Source: Carettochelys insculpta
Taxonomy: Eukaryota; Chordata; Testudines; Carettochelyidae
Direction: 5' to 3'
Assembly (NCBI RefSeq): GCF_033958435.1
Contig: NC_134141.1
Span: 104,263,001 to 104,327,000 of the forward strand
DNA length: 64,000 nt
In this document: positions 38,401 to 48,000 of the stretch, one piece after another
Layout of the letters: the number at the start of each line of letters is the position of its first letter
Numbering within the stretch: the stretch's first letter is position 1
Program-made: the position numbers and the translations under genes
The notes under the pieces: model-generated
The model's input: only the letters and a program-made list of their open reading frames with translations
The model's database searches: none
Told to the model about the DNA's origin: nothing

Positions 38401-38792
38401 GCCACAGCAGGGAAGCTGGTCGGGGAGACGCAGCGTGAGTGCAGCCGAGCTACCAGGAATGAGGTCACAGATTGGCTGGGAAGAAACGTCCATCGGTGGA
38501 CCGGTATTGCCCAGGGACTTCGGTATTTGCGAAGACGCTGCGGGGGTCTAGCTCGCTGGGCTCGACCCGCACAGGAGGGACTCAGCTCTCGTCTCCGAGC
38601 TGGGCCCAGCACGCACCAAGAGCACGGGAGATAGCGAACAGCCACGGGGGGCACCTAGGGCCGCCTACGGGCACAGGGGTTCTGCCGCCACAGCGTCCCC
38701 CGTGCCCGGCTCTCTACCCGACTCCGACTCCTTCACTCACTAAGCGCCTCAGCCGCCAGCATCCCGGTCCCCGCGCTCTCCTCCATATCCAT
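23244..38792 (-). CDS. WDR70: WDR70 WD-repeat protein, exons 1-5 (3' part outside window)
   Basis: WDR70 is a nuclear WD40 protein; published work links it to CRL4-DDB1 ubiquitin ligase, H2B monoubiquitination and DNA-end resection. Five minus-strand exons (52, 63, 84, 121 and 193 nt) splice to an open frame of exactly 171 codons, the acidic low-complexity N terminus before the WD40 propeller. Recognised from TTMGFSGFGKKARTFDLEAM across the exon 2/3 junction, the EAR-EEE charged helix in exon 4, and two copies of IGPPLPP followed by a poly-Asp run in exon 5. Start chosen at 38792 (MDMEES, G at -3 and G at +4); Met3 is an alternative. Family length is about 650 residues, so roughly a quarter is present. 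No exon encoding a WD40 blade was found between 1 and 23243, consistent with a very long intron 5. Head-to-head with NUP155, as in other vertebrates. Confidence 0.95.
23264..23287 (-). repeat. WDR70: Coding trinucleotide repeat (poly-Asp) in WDR70 exon 5
   Basis: Eight consecutive GAT/GAC codons. A shorter Asp/Glu run lies 20 codons upstream at about 23322-23345. Confidence 0.9.
24191..24205. promoter_or_regulatory. CTCF-like motif
   Basis: CTCCCCCTGCTGGCT, reverse of a CCAGCAGGGGG-type CTCF core. Motif match only, in WDR70 intron 4. Confidence 0.3.
25883..26160. mobile_element. pogo/Tigger-like MITE
   Basis: Left CAGTGAATGTTTTCATATCC, right inverse CAGTAAACTCTTTCATATCC; TA on both sides. 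Internal block GAGGTATACCTAGCAATGCA matches the inverted copy at 1197-1528. Ends 40 bp before the palindromic MITE at 26203. Confidence 0.88.
26203..26529. mobile_element. Palindromic MITE with near-perfect TTTCGAAAG arms
   Basis: Outer arms carry GCATGCCTCTTTCGAAAGAG, itself a hairpin, at both ends; inner arms carry CCATCTTCGAAAGAACCCT and its inverse. Ends match GGCTGTG-type termini; flanked by ATA at 26200-26202 and 26530-26532. 327 bp. Confidence 0.88.
26967..27087 (-). CDS. WDR70: WDR70 exon 4 (residues 67-107)
   Basis: Encodes EARAREEEAQKEKELRCQ, a charged helix, then a Ser-rich stretch. Acceptor TTTAG, donor AG|GTATCT, phase 2. Confidence 0.95.
28110..28570 (+). pseudogene. Harbinger-associated Myb/SANT-like DNA-binding protein, decayed
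   Basis: Around 28205-28300 the plus strand reads KLKELRQAYQKVRKANQWSG, the end of a Myb/SANT-like domain typical of the second Harbinger gene, which in active elements helps nuclear import and DNA binding of the transposase. Stops and frame changes surround it. It points towards the transposase gene (convergent). Confidence 0.7.
29371..30340 (-). pseudogene. Harbinger DDE transposase, decayed
   Basis: Pieces in order on the minus strand: VAIALWKFATPNSDWSVANQ (helix-turn-helix region), GLPNCRGAIEGRHIPI (first catalytic block), GWSGKVLAVQIFRNSGLYR (second block) and FNHRLSRCTMVVECASG (third block). The usual Asp in GA-D-G-HIPI is Glu here, the HDAR Asp of the second block is missing, and the third-block Glu is kept. 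Reading-frame shifts separate the pieces. Family members are transposases of the HARBI1 type; this copy should be inactive. Confidence 0.85.
31153..31459. mobile_element. pogo-type MITE, CAGGTTGAA termini
   Basis: Left CAGGTTGAAACTCTCTCATC, right inverse CAAGTTGAACCTTTCTAATC, flanked by TA (31151-31152 and 31460-31461). Non-coding, 307 bp, in WDR70 intron 3. Confidence 0.85.
33080..33840 (+). mobile_element. Penelope-like retroelement fragment with readable GIY-YIG domain
   Basis: An open stretch of about 91 codons (33122-33397) reads FPCNKARCQLCPHIFSG, then [20 protein letters not shown] and LRQRVNGHKTDIKT: the Cys motif and GIY-YIG nuclease signature (YAI..YIG, Arg of RQRVNGH) of Penelope-like elements. 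After a stop, HFNGMGHSINDPEV continues the domain. The 3' tail ends near 33835. The RT part is absent. Confidence 0.85.
33862..33945 (-). CDS. WDR70: WDR70 exon 3 (residues 39-67)
   Basis: Encodes KKARTFDLEAMFEQTRR and TAVERSRKTL. Acceptor TTTTAG, donor G|GTAAGA, phase 1. Confidence 0.97.
34546..34608 (-). CDS. WDR70: WDR70 exon 2 (residues 18-39)
   Basis: Encodes VELVTRPDPELATTMGFSGF. Acceptor TTGTAG, donor G|GTGAGT, phase 1. The MGFSGFGKKAR block is highly conserved. Confidence 0.95.
35590..35880. repeat. C-rich repeat block with TATGCGCCAATATGG end
   Basis: CTCACACCAGAGCCCACACC, then CCATCCCCGAACTACTCATT and a duplicated (G)CACCAATATGGA(G)GTGGT(G) segment at 35810-35850. Same type as 48780 and 54240. 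Confidence 0.5.
37208..38006. mobile_element. hAT-like DNA transposon, non-coding, inside the SINE
   Basis: Ends TAGATCCTACCAAATTCATGG and inverse TAAGGCATTACCGGATTCACA. Flanks ATGCATAA and ATGTATGA differ only by transitions, compatible with an aged 8-bp duplication. Internal TGGTACGGTAAGGTACTGCC-like units recur near 37556 and 37680. Confidence 0.65.
37263..37287. repeat. (AAAC)6 microsatellite inside the hAT-like element
   Basis: Six AAAC units about 55 bp from the left end of the hAT-like insertion. Confidence 0.9.
38741..38792 (-). CDS. WDR70: WDR70 exon 1 (residues 1-18)
   Basis: Encodes MDMEESAGTGMLAAEAL plus one base. Donor A|GTGAGT on the minus strand, phase 1. This tail is not conserved with mammals, so it rests on position next to the CpG island, good start context and phase agreement with exon 2. 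Confidence 0.85.
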
Positions 38793-38952
38793 CGCCGGAT
38801 CGTCTCCCCGGCCAGCGATTTAAACGTAACCCTCACCGCAAGGCATTCCTCGCCGGAAGTGAGTAGCCGTGAGGCGGAAGTGCGTCAGACGCCTCGGCGC
38901 AAGGGCTGCTGGGGTTTGGCGCGGTCTTCTCTGTCTCCGGTTGCTCCTCGCT
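38793..38952. promoter_or_regulatory. Bidirectional CpG-rich promoter of WDR70 and NUP155
   Basis: Only 160 bp separate the two divergent start codons. No TATA box is seen. Visible motifs are two ETS/GABPA-like sites (CCGGAAGT at 38853-38860 and GCGGAAGTG at 38874-38882), an ATF/CRE-like half site TGCGTCA at 38881-38887 overlapping the second ETS site, and a perfect E2F consensus TTTGGCGC at 38915-38922. Flanking sequence from about 38330 to 39300 is CpG-rich and stands out from the AT-rich introns. Known property: ETS plus E2F sites without TATA are typical of bidirectional housekeeping promoters. Transcription start sites are not determinable here. Confidence 0.85.
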
Positions 38953-39088
38953 ATGCCCGCGGCGATGAACCCGGCCGCTCCGGCCTTGCAGGAGGTGTTG
39001 GAGAATGCGGGCCGCATCATCGACCGTCAGATCCAGGATGATCGCTGCTATCCGGACCTGTCGGAGCTGCTGGCGGTGCCGGCGCCCG
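38953..39088 (+). CDS. NUP155: NUP155 exon 1 (residues 1-45)
   Basis: Encodes the N-terminal tail with [20 protein letters not shown] and YPDLSELL. Donor is G|GTGAGG, phase 1. The first ~8 residues differ from mammalian NUP155, as expected for a poorly conserved tail. Confidence 0.95.
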
Positions 39089-42000
39089 GTGAGGCTCCCC
39101 TGCGGGCCCGCTCCCCTTGTGATCCCCCCCAGACGGATCGGGCGCGCGCGGCTTATCCCCTTGGGTCCCTGATGGCCAGGCGGGGATCTGCGCGCTAGTC
39201 CCGCCTTTCCCGCACAGGTGGCTGCCTGGGGAATCCTTAACGGGCAGCAGTGTCGGAGCGCGGTACTCTGTCCGCCTCCCCCCCCACTCCAACACCGTGC
39301 TTCTGCTGCCTTCTTCCTAAGGCTGGTGCCCCACGACCAGGCACATCCCAGCCAGAAGAGCAGCATGTGCGGCACGGGCATTTGTAGGGTCCCTAGCCCT
39401 TGCGAGGAGTTCCTGTGGTTAGGGCTACACCGCAGTGAAACACCCACGGCTTGCAGCGCTGAGGCTGCAGGGCTGTGAAATTGCAATGTAAATATTTTGG
39501 CTGGGCTTACCAGTTGCGTGATGCCAGAGCCTGAGCCTGACCATGTATACTGCAATTTTATAGTCCGGGCTCTATGAACTTATATCAGCTGCCCCAGGCT
39601 TGGTCTGTTGCATTGTAGACGTACCTTAACTTATGAGCTACTATAGTGTCCCTGGGTGACAAAGGTTGACACTGACAAATTGCCAAATAATTCCTTAAGT
39701 GTTGCTGTGAAGGGTAGCCATGTTAGTCTGTATCTGCAAAAACAGCAAGAAGTCCTGTGGCACCTTACAAATTAACAGATATTTCTGAGCATAAGCTTTC
39801 ATGGGCAAAGAACTGCTTTGTCAGGTGCATTGAAATGGAGATTCCAGAGGCAGCTCTAATTAAAAGGAAGGAGTTCCAATCAAGAGTACAGCTAGAGTTG
39901 ATGAGGTCAATTTAGTTGGGGAGGATGTGGCCCACTTCCAGCTAATGTGGAGGCATGAACACCAAGAGAGGAGAAACTGCTTTTGTAGTTGGCCAGCCAT
40001 TCCCAATCTCTGTTCAGTCGTCTATTGATGGTGTCAAATTTGCAAATGAATTGTAGGTCTGCAGTTTCTCTTTGGAGTCTGTTTTTGATTTTTTTTTTCT
40101 TTTTTCAGTTTCAGCATGACTATTTTTAAACTGAGTGCACAGAGAGAGTAAAGAGTTCTACAGGTTTTTTTGTGTGTTAGTATTCTTGATATCAGATTTG
40201 TGTCCATATGCACAGAGACTGTCTTCTTTGGTCAACGTATATGGCAGAGAGGCATTGCTGACACATAATGGCATATATTACTTTAGTAGATGTGCAGGGA
40301 ATTAGCTCCTGATGGTGTGGTTGATGTGATTACGTCTTGTGATGGTGGTGTTGGTGTAGATATGTGAGCAGAGTTGGCTCCAAGGTTTGTTGCAGGGTTT
40401 GGTTCCTAAGTTAGAGTTATTGTGTGTGGTTTATAGTTGCTGGTGAGAATTTGTTTCAGGTTGGCAGGCTGTGTGTAGTTGAAGACTGGTCTATCTCCCA
40501 ATGTCTGTGAGAGTGAGGGATCATTGTCCGAAATGGGTTGTAGATCTGGAGGCTGAAAATGATGGCCAGTGGTGTTCTGTTACTTTTCTTGTTAGACCTG
40601 TCTTGTAGCAAGTGGTTTCTGGGTACATGTCTGGCTCTGTCAAGCTCTTCCTTCACTTCTTTAGGTGGATATTGTAGTTTTAGAAAGCTTGGTAGAGGTC
40701 TTGTAGGTAGATGTTTGTCTCTATTTGACGGATTGGAGCCAATGCATTTAGAGAGAAAGATGATGCCTGTCTATGTCTGTGCAAGTTTTTTCATGAGGTT
40801 GATGGATTTCCACTCCATATGGCTAAAAACAGTGCCTTGCATCAGAGCGGTAGCCGTGTTAGTCTCTCACCAAAAACAACTAAAAGTTCTGTGGCACCTT
40901 ATAGGCTAACTAACATATTTTGAATAGTAACAGAGAAGGAGCCATGTTAGTCAGTATACTATCAGAACAAAAAAGCAGTCAAGTAGCACTTTAAAGACTA
41001 ACAGAATAATTTATTAGGTGAGCTTTCATGGGACCGACCCACTTCTTCAGGCCATAGCCAAACCAGCCAACATATTTTGGAGCATAAGCTTTTGTGGGCA
41101 ATGACCCGCTTTGTCAGATGCATCAATTCTGGCCTTCCTCTTGATTGGAACTCCCTCCTTTTCAGGAGCGTGTATAGTTAGAGCTGCCTCTGGAATCTCC
41201 ATTCCAGTGCATCGGACGAAGTGGGTCTTTCCTCACAAAAGCTTATGCTCAAAAATATCTGTTAGTCTATAAGGTGCCACAGGACTTCTCATTGCTTTAA
41301 ACAAAGTTGCCTTGTTGATTGATCATATTCAATGTATGTTAAGAATTTGCCTCCTTGTGTAGTTCAGTTCAGTCTACTCATCTTTGAGGGGTTATGTTTC
41401 TACCTTGTCAGGAGGGTAGTATCTAGCTTGTATGTAACAGTTACTCAAGTTAAAACACTTACTTTAAACGATCCTGTAGTGAGCAATGGCACTGGGGTTG
41501 ATTCCTGTAAGAAAATAGAAGAAAAAAATTCGTGCTTAAATGCCTCCAAAGAGAGTAATGCAACAAAAAATTATTTTGCAACTTTTTATGCAAAGATTTG
41601 ATTATACAATTGTTTCTTTTTTTCCTCAAAGAGCACAGATTTTAAAACCTATTTCAGTAATATAGCGTATGAAACAACTATTTCGTTTCAGGATGAAGGG
41701 TTCTTTTGAAGATGGGGGTTTATTTTTGAAAGAGCCCCATCTACGCTGCTTTATTTCTTTGAAAAGAATCTCTTCCAAAAAGAGAGACTACAAATGAAGC
41801 AAGAGATATATAAATCAGTGCCTTATATGGATTTTTGATTTCCTTCATTTGCGTTCCTCTTTCAAAAGAGGAACGTAAGTGTAGCAACAGCCTTAGGGTT
41901 TAGATTTAGACTGTAATGTCCAAATCCTATAAAAATGTATTCACATGCTTAACTCATGTTTTATACTACTTGTATGCTTAAATGTAAACATGCATAAGTT

Positions 42001-45000
42001 TTTGAAGGATCAGGCTTAAAATATTAGTTGAGTTCTGCCCTGTGGTTTGAGAACTTTGTCCATTTATCTGAAACAGTAACCAAAAATAAGAGGAATTTTA
42101 AATTAGTGTGAAGGTTTGACAAATATGAGTGCTCGCCAGTTCAAATATTGGGGAAAGGAGAAATCTTTTAAAGATAATTGAAGAAAATTAGCAGTTAGGT
42201 GTTTGCTCTTTGGCTGATACCTTGTTTTTCATATGAAATTTTAAAGTGTGTGTTGTTTTTGTGTTTGTTTTTTTTTTAAATTCCAGGCAGTCCTACAGTT
42301 TCTGGCATGTCAGATATGGATTATCCTTTGCAAGGACCTGGTTTGCTCTCAATACCTAGTCTTCCAGAGATCAGTTCAATCCGCAGAGTCCCACTCCCCC
42401 CTGAACTAGTGGAGCAATTTGGACGTATCCTAATAAAAATGGCATGTTACTTTGTATGTATAATAATATTATAAATTATTTTTTTAAATATCATAATCAG
42501 TTTTGTCCTGATCCTTATACTGCATGCACCCCACTGAAGCCCATACAGCTCGAAGAAGTTACAGGATCCATCTGTGTGAAGTTGCTTCAGTGATGAGCAG
42601 CTACATGTTGTAATTTTGATACTTAATGCCACTTAATAATTAACAATTAATAATAATAACAACAATTTATCTTAATGCTTTTAAATTACAGGGGCCTCCA
42701 TAAATTAGAGGTAATAATAAAATGTATTTATCAAATGGAATAACTAAATGTTGCTTGAATAAAATGCATGTTTTCGAGGCTGTCAAGTGATTAAAATGAT
42801 TGCAAAATTAAAAAAGTAGTCTTGATTAATCATAGTTTTAATTGCACTGTTAATAATAGAACACCATTTATTTAAATACTTTTAGATGTGGCTTACTTCT
42901 GTGCCACTGTTGTGGCTCATGGCACATAACACTTGTTTTGTGGCTTAAGGCTGGCTCTGTGCTATGATACCAGGGCCGCATTTTGCCAGAACCTACAGTC
43001 ATCTGCAGCGCTCTGGCTACTCCTGGCGCACCAGGGGTACCAAGTCAGATTTTAGTTTGTGTGTATTATGTGCATATTAGTCCACAAAATATGCACAAGT
43101 CTGAATACACCAGGAGCCTGATGATTGCCAAGTATTTTGTAGGCACCAGCACAGTAAAGGAGAGTTCTAAGTTTCTGAATATGGGAACTGAAGTAGCTTT
43201 GCAGGCAGTTATATAAAACTCCTCCCAAGCAGGAAGGGCAGCATGGGAGTAAGCAAAAAATTGCTTATTTTCAAAATTTAAGAGTGGGGTAATGGGAGCT
43301 GGCATCATTGGCTGCTCAGAGGCAGGAATTGACATTTTGTTTGTGAGTTAGAGATTATAGTTACGGTTGAGACAGGCCATGAAAGACCTTGGAAGTGAAA
43401 ACAGTCATTATTGCATTTAATGAGTTGTTCAGTTTTAATACTAATTTGAGTAACAGTGATGCAAAATGACACTCTTTTTACCTTTTTGACAACTTTAAGA
43501 GAGTGTCTGAGGGCAGAATATTTGGTTCTGCCCAAGCATCAACTGTGGCAGTTGTATGAATATTAGTTATTGGTTTGTACAACATAGAGCATATTTTGTT
43601 TAAGATGCACAGGTGGAACTTCTATCAGTATTGCTGGTATTTACTGGCAGGAAATAGTGTCTTTTGTGTTTGATGCACAATAGTGTCAAACAAAGAAGGG
43701 CTGGAGAAAGCTGCAGTGTGAGTTAGTAGCTTTGGGAAGTACAGAGCTAATAACAAGGAAAATTTTCCTCAAGTTCTGTGTCTGATTCCTTTTAAAGGTG
43801 GTTTTCATTTCTTTTTTCACACTTGGCAAATTTTTTTCACATTTTTCTCTCATACATACATACAGAACTTCTTTAACTTGTATCTGTGTATATTCTGTCA
43901 CCTTTAAATGACATGAGGATTTAGTCTTGTCTAGTCTGCATATGTTGTTCCTTACATTTGTCGTATTTCAGATATGCAATGTAATTGTATGATGGGAGTT
44001 TTTCCAGACATTAGCAGGGCATGGCTGACCATTGACAGTGACATTTTTATGTGGAATTATGAAGATGGGTATGTAAAGAACAAATTTCTTAAGGCATATA
44101 TAGTGTTACATCTGAGTTAAGAGATACCTATAGAAGGAGTGATTTGTTTTAGCACAGATTTATATTTGACCATTTCTTTTAAGGCACAATAATGTTTTGA
44201 TGTTTTGGATTTTCTTCTTTTTTTGTGGAGACGATAACAGGTGGAAAAGGAAAGTGCATACCTTTCAATGTTCAGGTTCTTTACTCTTCTCAAGTAGTTT
44301 GTGTATTTCTATTGAGGATGTATTCACGAGTTTTAAGAGGAATATTTTATATTAGATTCTATAGGCTCATAAAACAATTACCTTCTCTTAACTTGCCTGA
44401 CTAGGTGTAATCCATGCATTACAGTATATTAATGCATGTTTAGTTCCCACAGTCAGCTATTTTTCTGTTTATAATGTGAGTTTAGAATGATAAAAATATA
44501 TTAATGCTTTCTTATTTAAATTTATTACAAATATAAATATCTCTGACTAAAGATTAGACATTTCATGCAACTGAAAAGAAAGTCATTATCTTTTTGAATG
44601 GCTTATGAGAGATGCTTGTGATGCCCATTCAGTGAATGGATTCGTGTTCCTTATGTGCATCTGTAGAGTATAACGTTTTCTGCAATAGCAGTTTATTTCT
44701 TCTGAATTCTTACACTTGAAGAGGAGGTTTAATTGAGACTTGTGCTTTATACAGGTTTCATTGAATGAATTTAAAATGTGTGCAGGATTAGTGTTGAATA
44801 ATACTAATTTCTCAAAATTACAAATGGGCATTTTTATATATAGATCTCCCCCCACACACAAAAGTCATTAAGTTAGCTGAGTATAGTGCAATGAATCCCT
44901 TTCTACTGTAGAGTTACATCTGGCCTAATTTTGGGATTACTATAGATTACAAAATAAACTGTAGGAACAAGGAAAGAAGTTAGAATGAAACATACAATTG

Positions 45001-48000
45001 GATTTCAAATTTGAAACTTAAACCATATATACTTACTTCACTCCAAACAGAGGATTGGTTACATGGATATTTTGATTACTTTTTTCTGACTGTTCTATTC
45101 TGTTGGTCCTGCTTCTGTCCTAAGAAAAGAATGTAGGAGATAAGTTCAAATTGTTTTATAGTGACAAAATAATTTAAAAGTTCAGATTCTGTATGTTTAA
45201 GAAATTATTAGATATTACAAGTCTTTTGTGCTTTGATGTAATTTTTTCTTGCTTGTTGACAGGGGAGACCTTGCGTATTTTGATGGTCTTAGTGAAACTA
45301 TTCTTGCTGTGGGTCTCGTGAAGCCAAAGGCAGGTAATAAAAAGTACATGACACTGACCACAATTCTGTAATTGCTGAGCACCATAAATAGTTTTTTAAA
45401 GACTAATAAATTTTCTTTACTAAAGTAGAGGCATTATCAAATTATTTATAGGACATAAGCCATGAGGTATAATTTGTAGACGTGCACAATAGAGATTTTA
45501 TAGTTATTGTTAGCCTCTAGTGTTTTATAATATTTGAAAGCTGGGAATTTTGGCTTACTTTCAGCATACCTGAAATACTGGTTTCTAGCCCTGGTAGGTC
45601 CTTTGTTCACAGTTGCTTACATCAGATTGGACTCAGATTTGGAGGCGAAAAGATGATAGTGATAAGAATATCATTTTTAAGATCTAGTATTTTGTGGCTT
45701 GTCAGATCTGGAGTAGAATGTGATATAGCATTGGAAAACTGGACATCCGTTTGGTATATAGTTTTCTAATAATGGACATTCTCAGGCTGTCAGACCTTCA
45801 GTATGAATAATCGCATATCATTGTAAATTTCTACTCATTATGAAGGGAAGATGTTGATCTTAGTATGAATCTTGTGTGCTGGCCTTGAACTAAGTTCCAA
45901 CTTTCCTTTTTCTTTCATAGGTATTTTCCAGCCTCACGTACGATTCCTGTTAGTTCTGGCTACTCCTGTGGATATAGTGATTCTAGGACTAAGTTATGCT
46001 AATTTACAAGCAGGTGATTCTCTTTTGCCTCTTGCACCTGAAGTAAATATAAATATCTAGGATAATATTCTTGTTTGTGAATTAAATAACACACAACATT
46101 AGTTTATAGCTAATCTTGTAATTTAAAAAATATTGAGCTGAATGCCAAGAGGCTTTCCTTAGGTTCCTGTGACTCTCTGCATCTGTGGTGAAAAAACTCT
46201 GTAGCATCCTTTCCACAGAGGATAAGTCTGTACCTGTAAAAGCTCAGGAATGCAGAGATGTATCTTACTGTTACTCACTCTTTTCAGTTCTTTTTCAAGA
46301 TGCTGTGACTGTTAACTATTTCCAAGTAATCAAGTATTGAGTTGCAGGAGGAGCAGGATCTGAATTGCCTCAGTTTCTAATGCTTTTTAGGGTATATTGA
46401 AACAGCATTTTGGAGTGAGTAGGTATGAAACTTAGACCCAGTAGACAGGCTAAAGCTAGTGATGCTCACCTGAGCTCTACAAACATAGCTGTCCAGTAAA
46501 CTCTCTTTTACCTGATATTCAAACAACTGGAATTCTCAATTAACTGGCCTTCTGTCCCACCCCAGCCATCCATTTCTGAGTCTGGTGGCCTCTGAGTGTG
46601 TGCTCAGCCAGTGGCTCTTCCACTCTCCACCCAATACCTGCCACCCAGAGTATCCCCCCACCCAAGTTGTTTCCTGTACAGCAGCTGCCCCCCGAGCAGT
46701 TCCCCATGTGGCAGACACCCCCTGAGCTGCTCCCCATGTGGCTCTTTGTGTGCTTGCGCAGCAGCAGCACTGCCCACGGAAGCTCCCCACCCAGTGCCTG
46801 CCACCCAAAACAGCTTCCTGTGTGGCACAACCATGCCTGAGCCCCACAAGTACCTCCCTGCCGTCCTCACCAAAAACATAATGGGGTAGCAGTTGAGTGG
46901 GAGCTGACACTTGGGGATGGGGAGCTGAACTCTATTATCTGGCATATTTAAACATCTGGCAACCTGCTGGTCCCAGAGCTGCTGGGTATGAGAGTTTACC
47001 ACTTTGAAGTTGTTGCTTGGGCTCTGAAGCGTAGAGCAGGTGATGGGCTTCACACCTGACCTCCATCTCAAGCTGAAACTTCAAAGATCTGCCTCTACAG
47101 CTATTTTTTGGAGCATTATTGGGATCCCACTAACCCTGATCTATCAACCCAGGTTGGGAGGCAAAGTGAAGTGTAGAGGTATTCTAATTGGAAAACTGTG
47201 AACTCTTTGGCATTTGAGTCAGAACCACAGAACATTAGAGCCCAGTGCTATATATTTTTACACATGAAATGTGTAAGGGGGGGAAGAAGGGTTTTGAGAA
47301 AGTTATGACTGTGTAAGAACATGAAGGGGCTAAAACAGAATATTTTTAAACTGTTTTTTCTTAGGAATTCTCTAGTAGACAAATTAGGAAGTTTTATGTT
47401 CAGATTTGTCAAGATTTTGAGGTCATATTTGTCTCAAGTATTTTAACATACAGAACTGATTATAAGCTTCTGAAAGAGCTAAAAATAAACAAAATGTGCT
47501 GTGTGTTTTATTTAAAAAAAACAACCAAAACCTTCTGATAGTTCACTAAGCTGCAGTCCTGCTATACTGTTTACTGATTTTCTGACATAGTCCTAATCAC
47601 AAAACTATAAGCTACAGTTACACTACAGACAGGTTCTGTTGGCAGCAGTTGCTGTGAGAAGAGATTTCCTGACAAAACATCTGTTGATAGAGTGTACCCA
47701 CACACACAGGCCAATAGGAAGTGTGCTCTGCTCTGTCGACAGAGCGGCCAGCCTGCCCAGCTACTCTCTTGACAAAACAGGCACCAGAAGCATGGCTAGC
47801 CTACCTGGCTATTCTCTTGACAAAACAGGCACCGGAAGCACAGCAGACAGGGCTGCCCATTATCCTGGGTGCCCTGTCTGTCGAGAGAAGGCTCCCCAGA
47901 GCATCCACGCAGCTTTTTTGTCACCAGGATGTGTCAACAAAAGGCACTCTTCCTCATCTGGGAGAAGCGGGTGGTTGATGATGGAAGTGCCAACTTTTGT

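Larger units (their letters stand above)
34609..38740 (-). other. WDR70 intron 1
   Basis: Holds a C-rich repeat block (35590-35880) and an old SINE split by a hAT-like element (37125-38212). The stretches 34609-35580 and 35890-37120 hold nothing recognised. The last 400 bp nearest exon 1 belong to the CpG island. Confidence 0.85.
38330..39300. promoter_or_regulatory. CpG island over the divergent gene starts
   Basis: High density of CG dinucleotides and G+C compared with the surrounding introns. It covers WDR70 exon 1, the intergenic promoter, NUP155 exon 1 and the first ~200 bp of NUP155 intron 1. Several long ORFs on both strands here are by-products of the high G+C. Boundaries are judged by eye. 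Confidence 0.75.
39089..42286 (+). other. NUP155 intron 1
   Basis: The first 200 bp are CpG-rich. Bases 39707-41295 are a cluster of Penelope-like fragments, and 41693-41892 is half of a palindromic MITE. The rest is AT-rich with nothing recognised. Confidence 0.9.

Noticed and set aside
38472..39041. 189-codon plus-strand ORF across WDR70 exon 1, the promoter and NUP155 exon 1
   Set aside because: Out of frame with both genes and low complexity; same G+C explanation.
38833..39555. 240-codon minus-strand ORF antisense to NUP155 exon 1
   Set aside because: It lies in the CpG island, overlaps a real exon and promoter, has biased composition and no family resemblance; best explained by few stop codons in G+C-rich DNA.
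46536..47071. Minus-strand ORFs of 124 and 155 codons
   Set aside because: Both lie inside a non-coding pogo-like element with G+C-rich tandem units.
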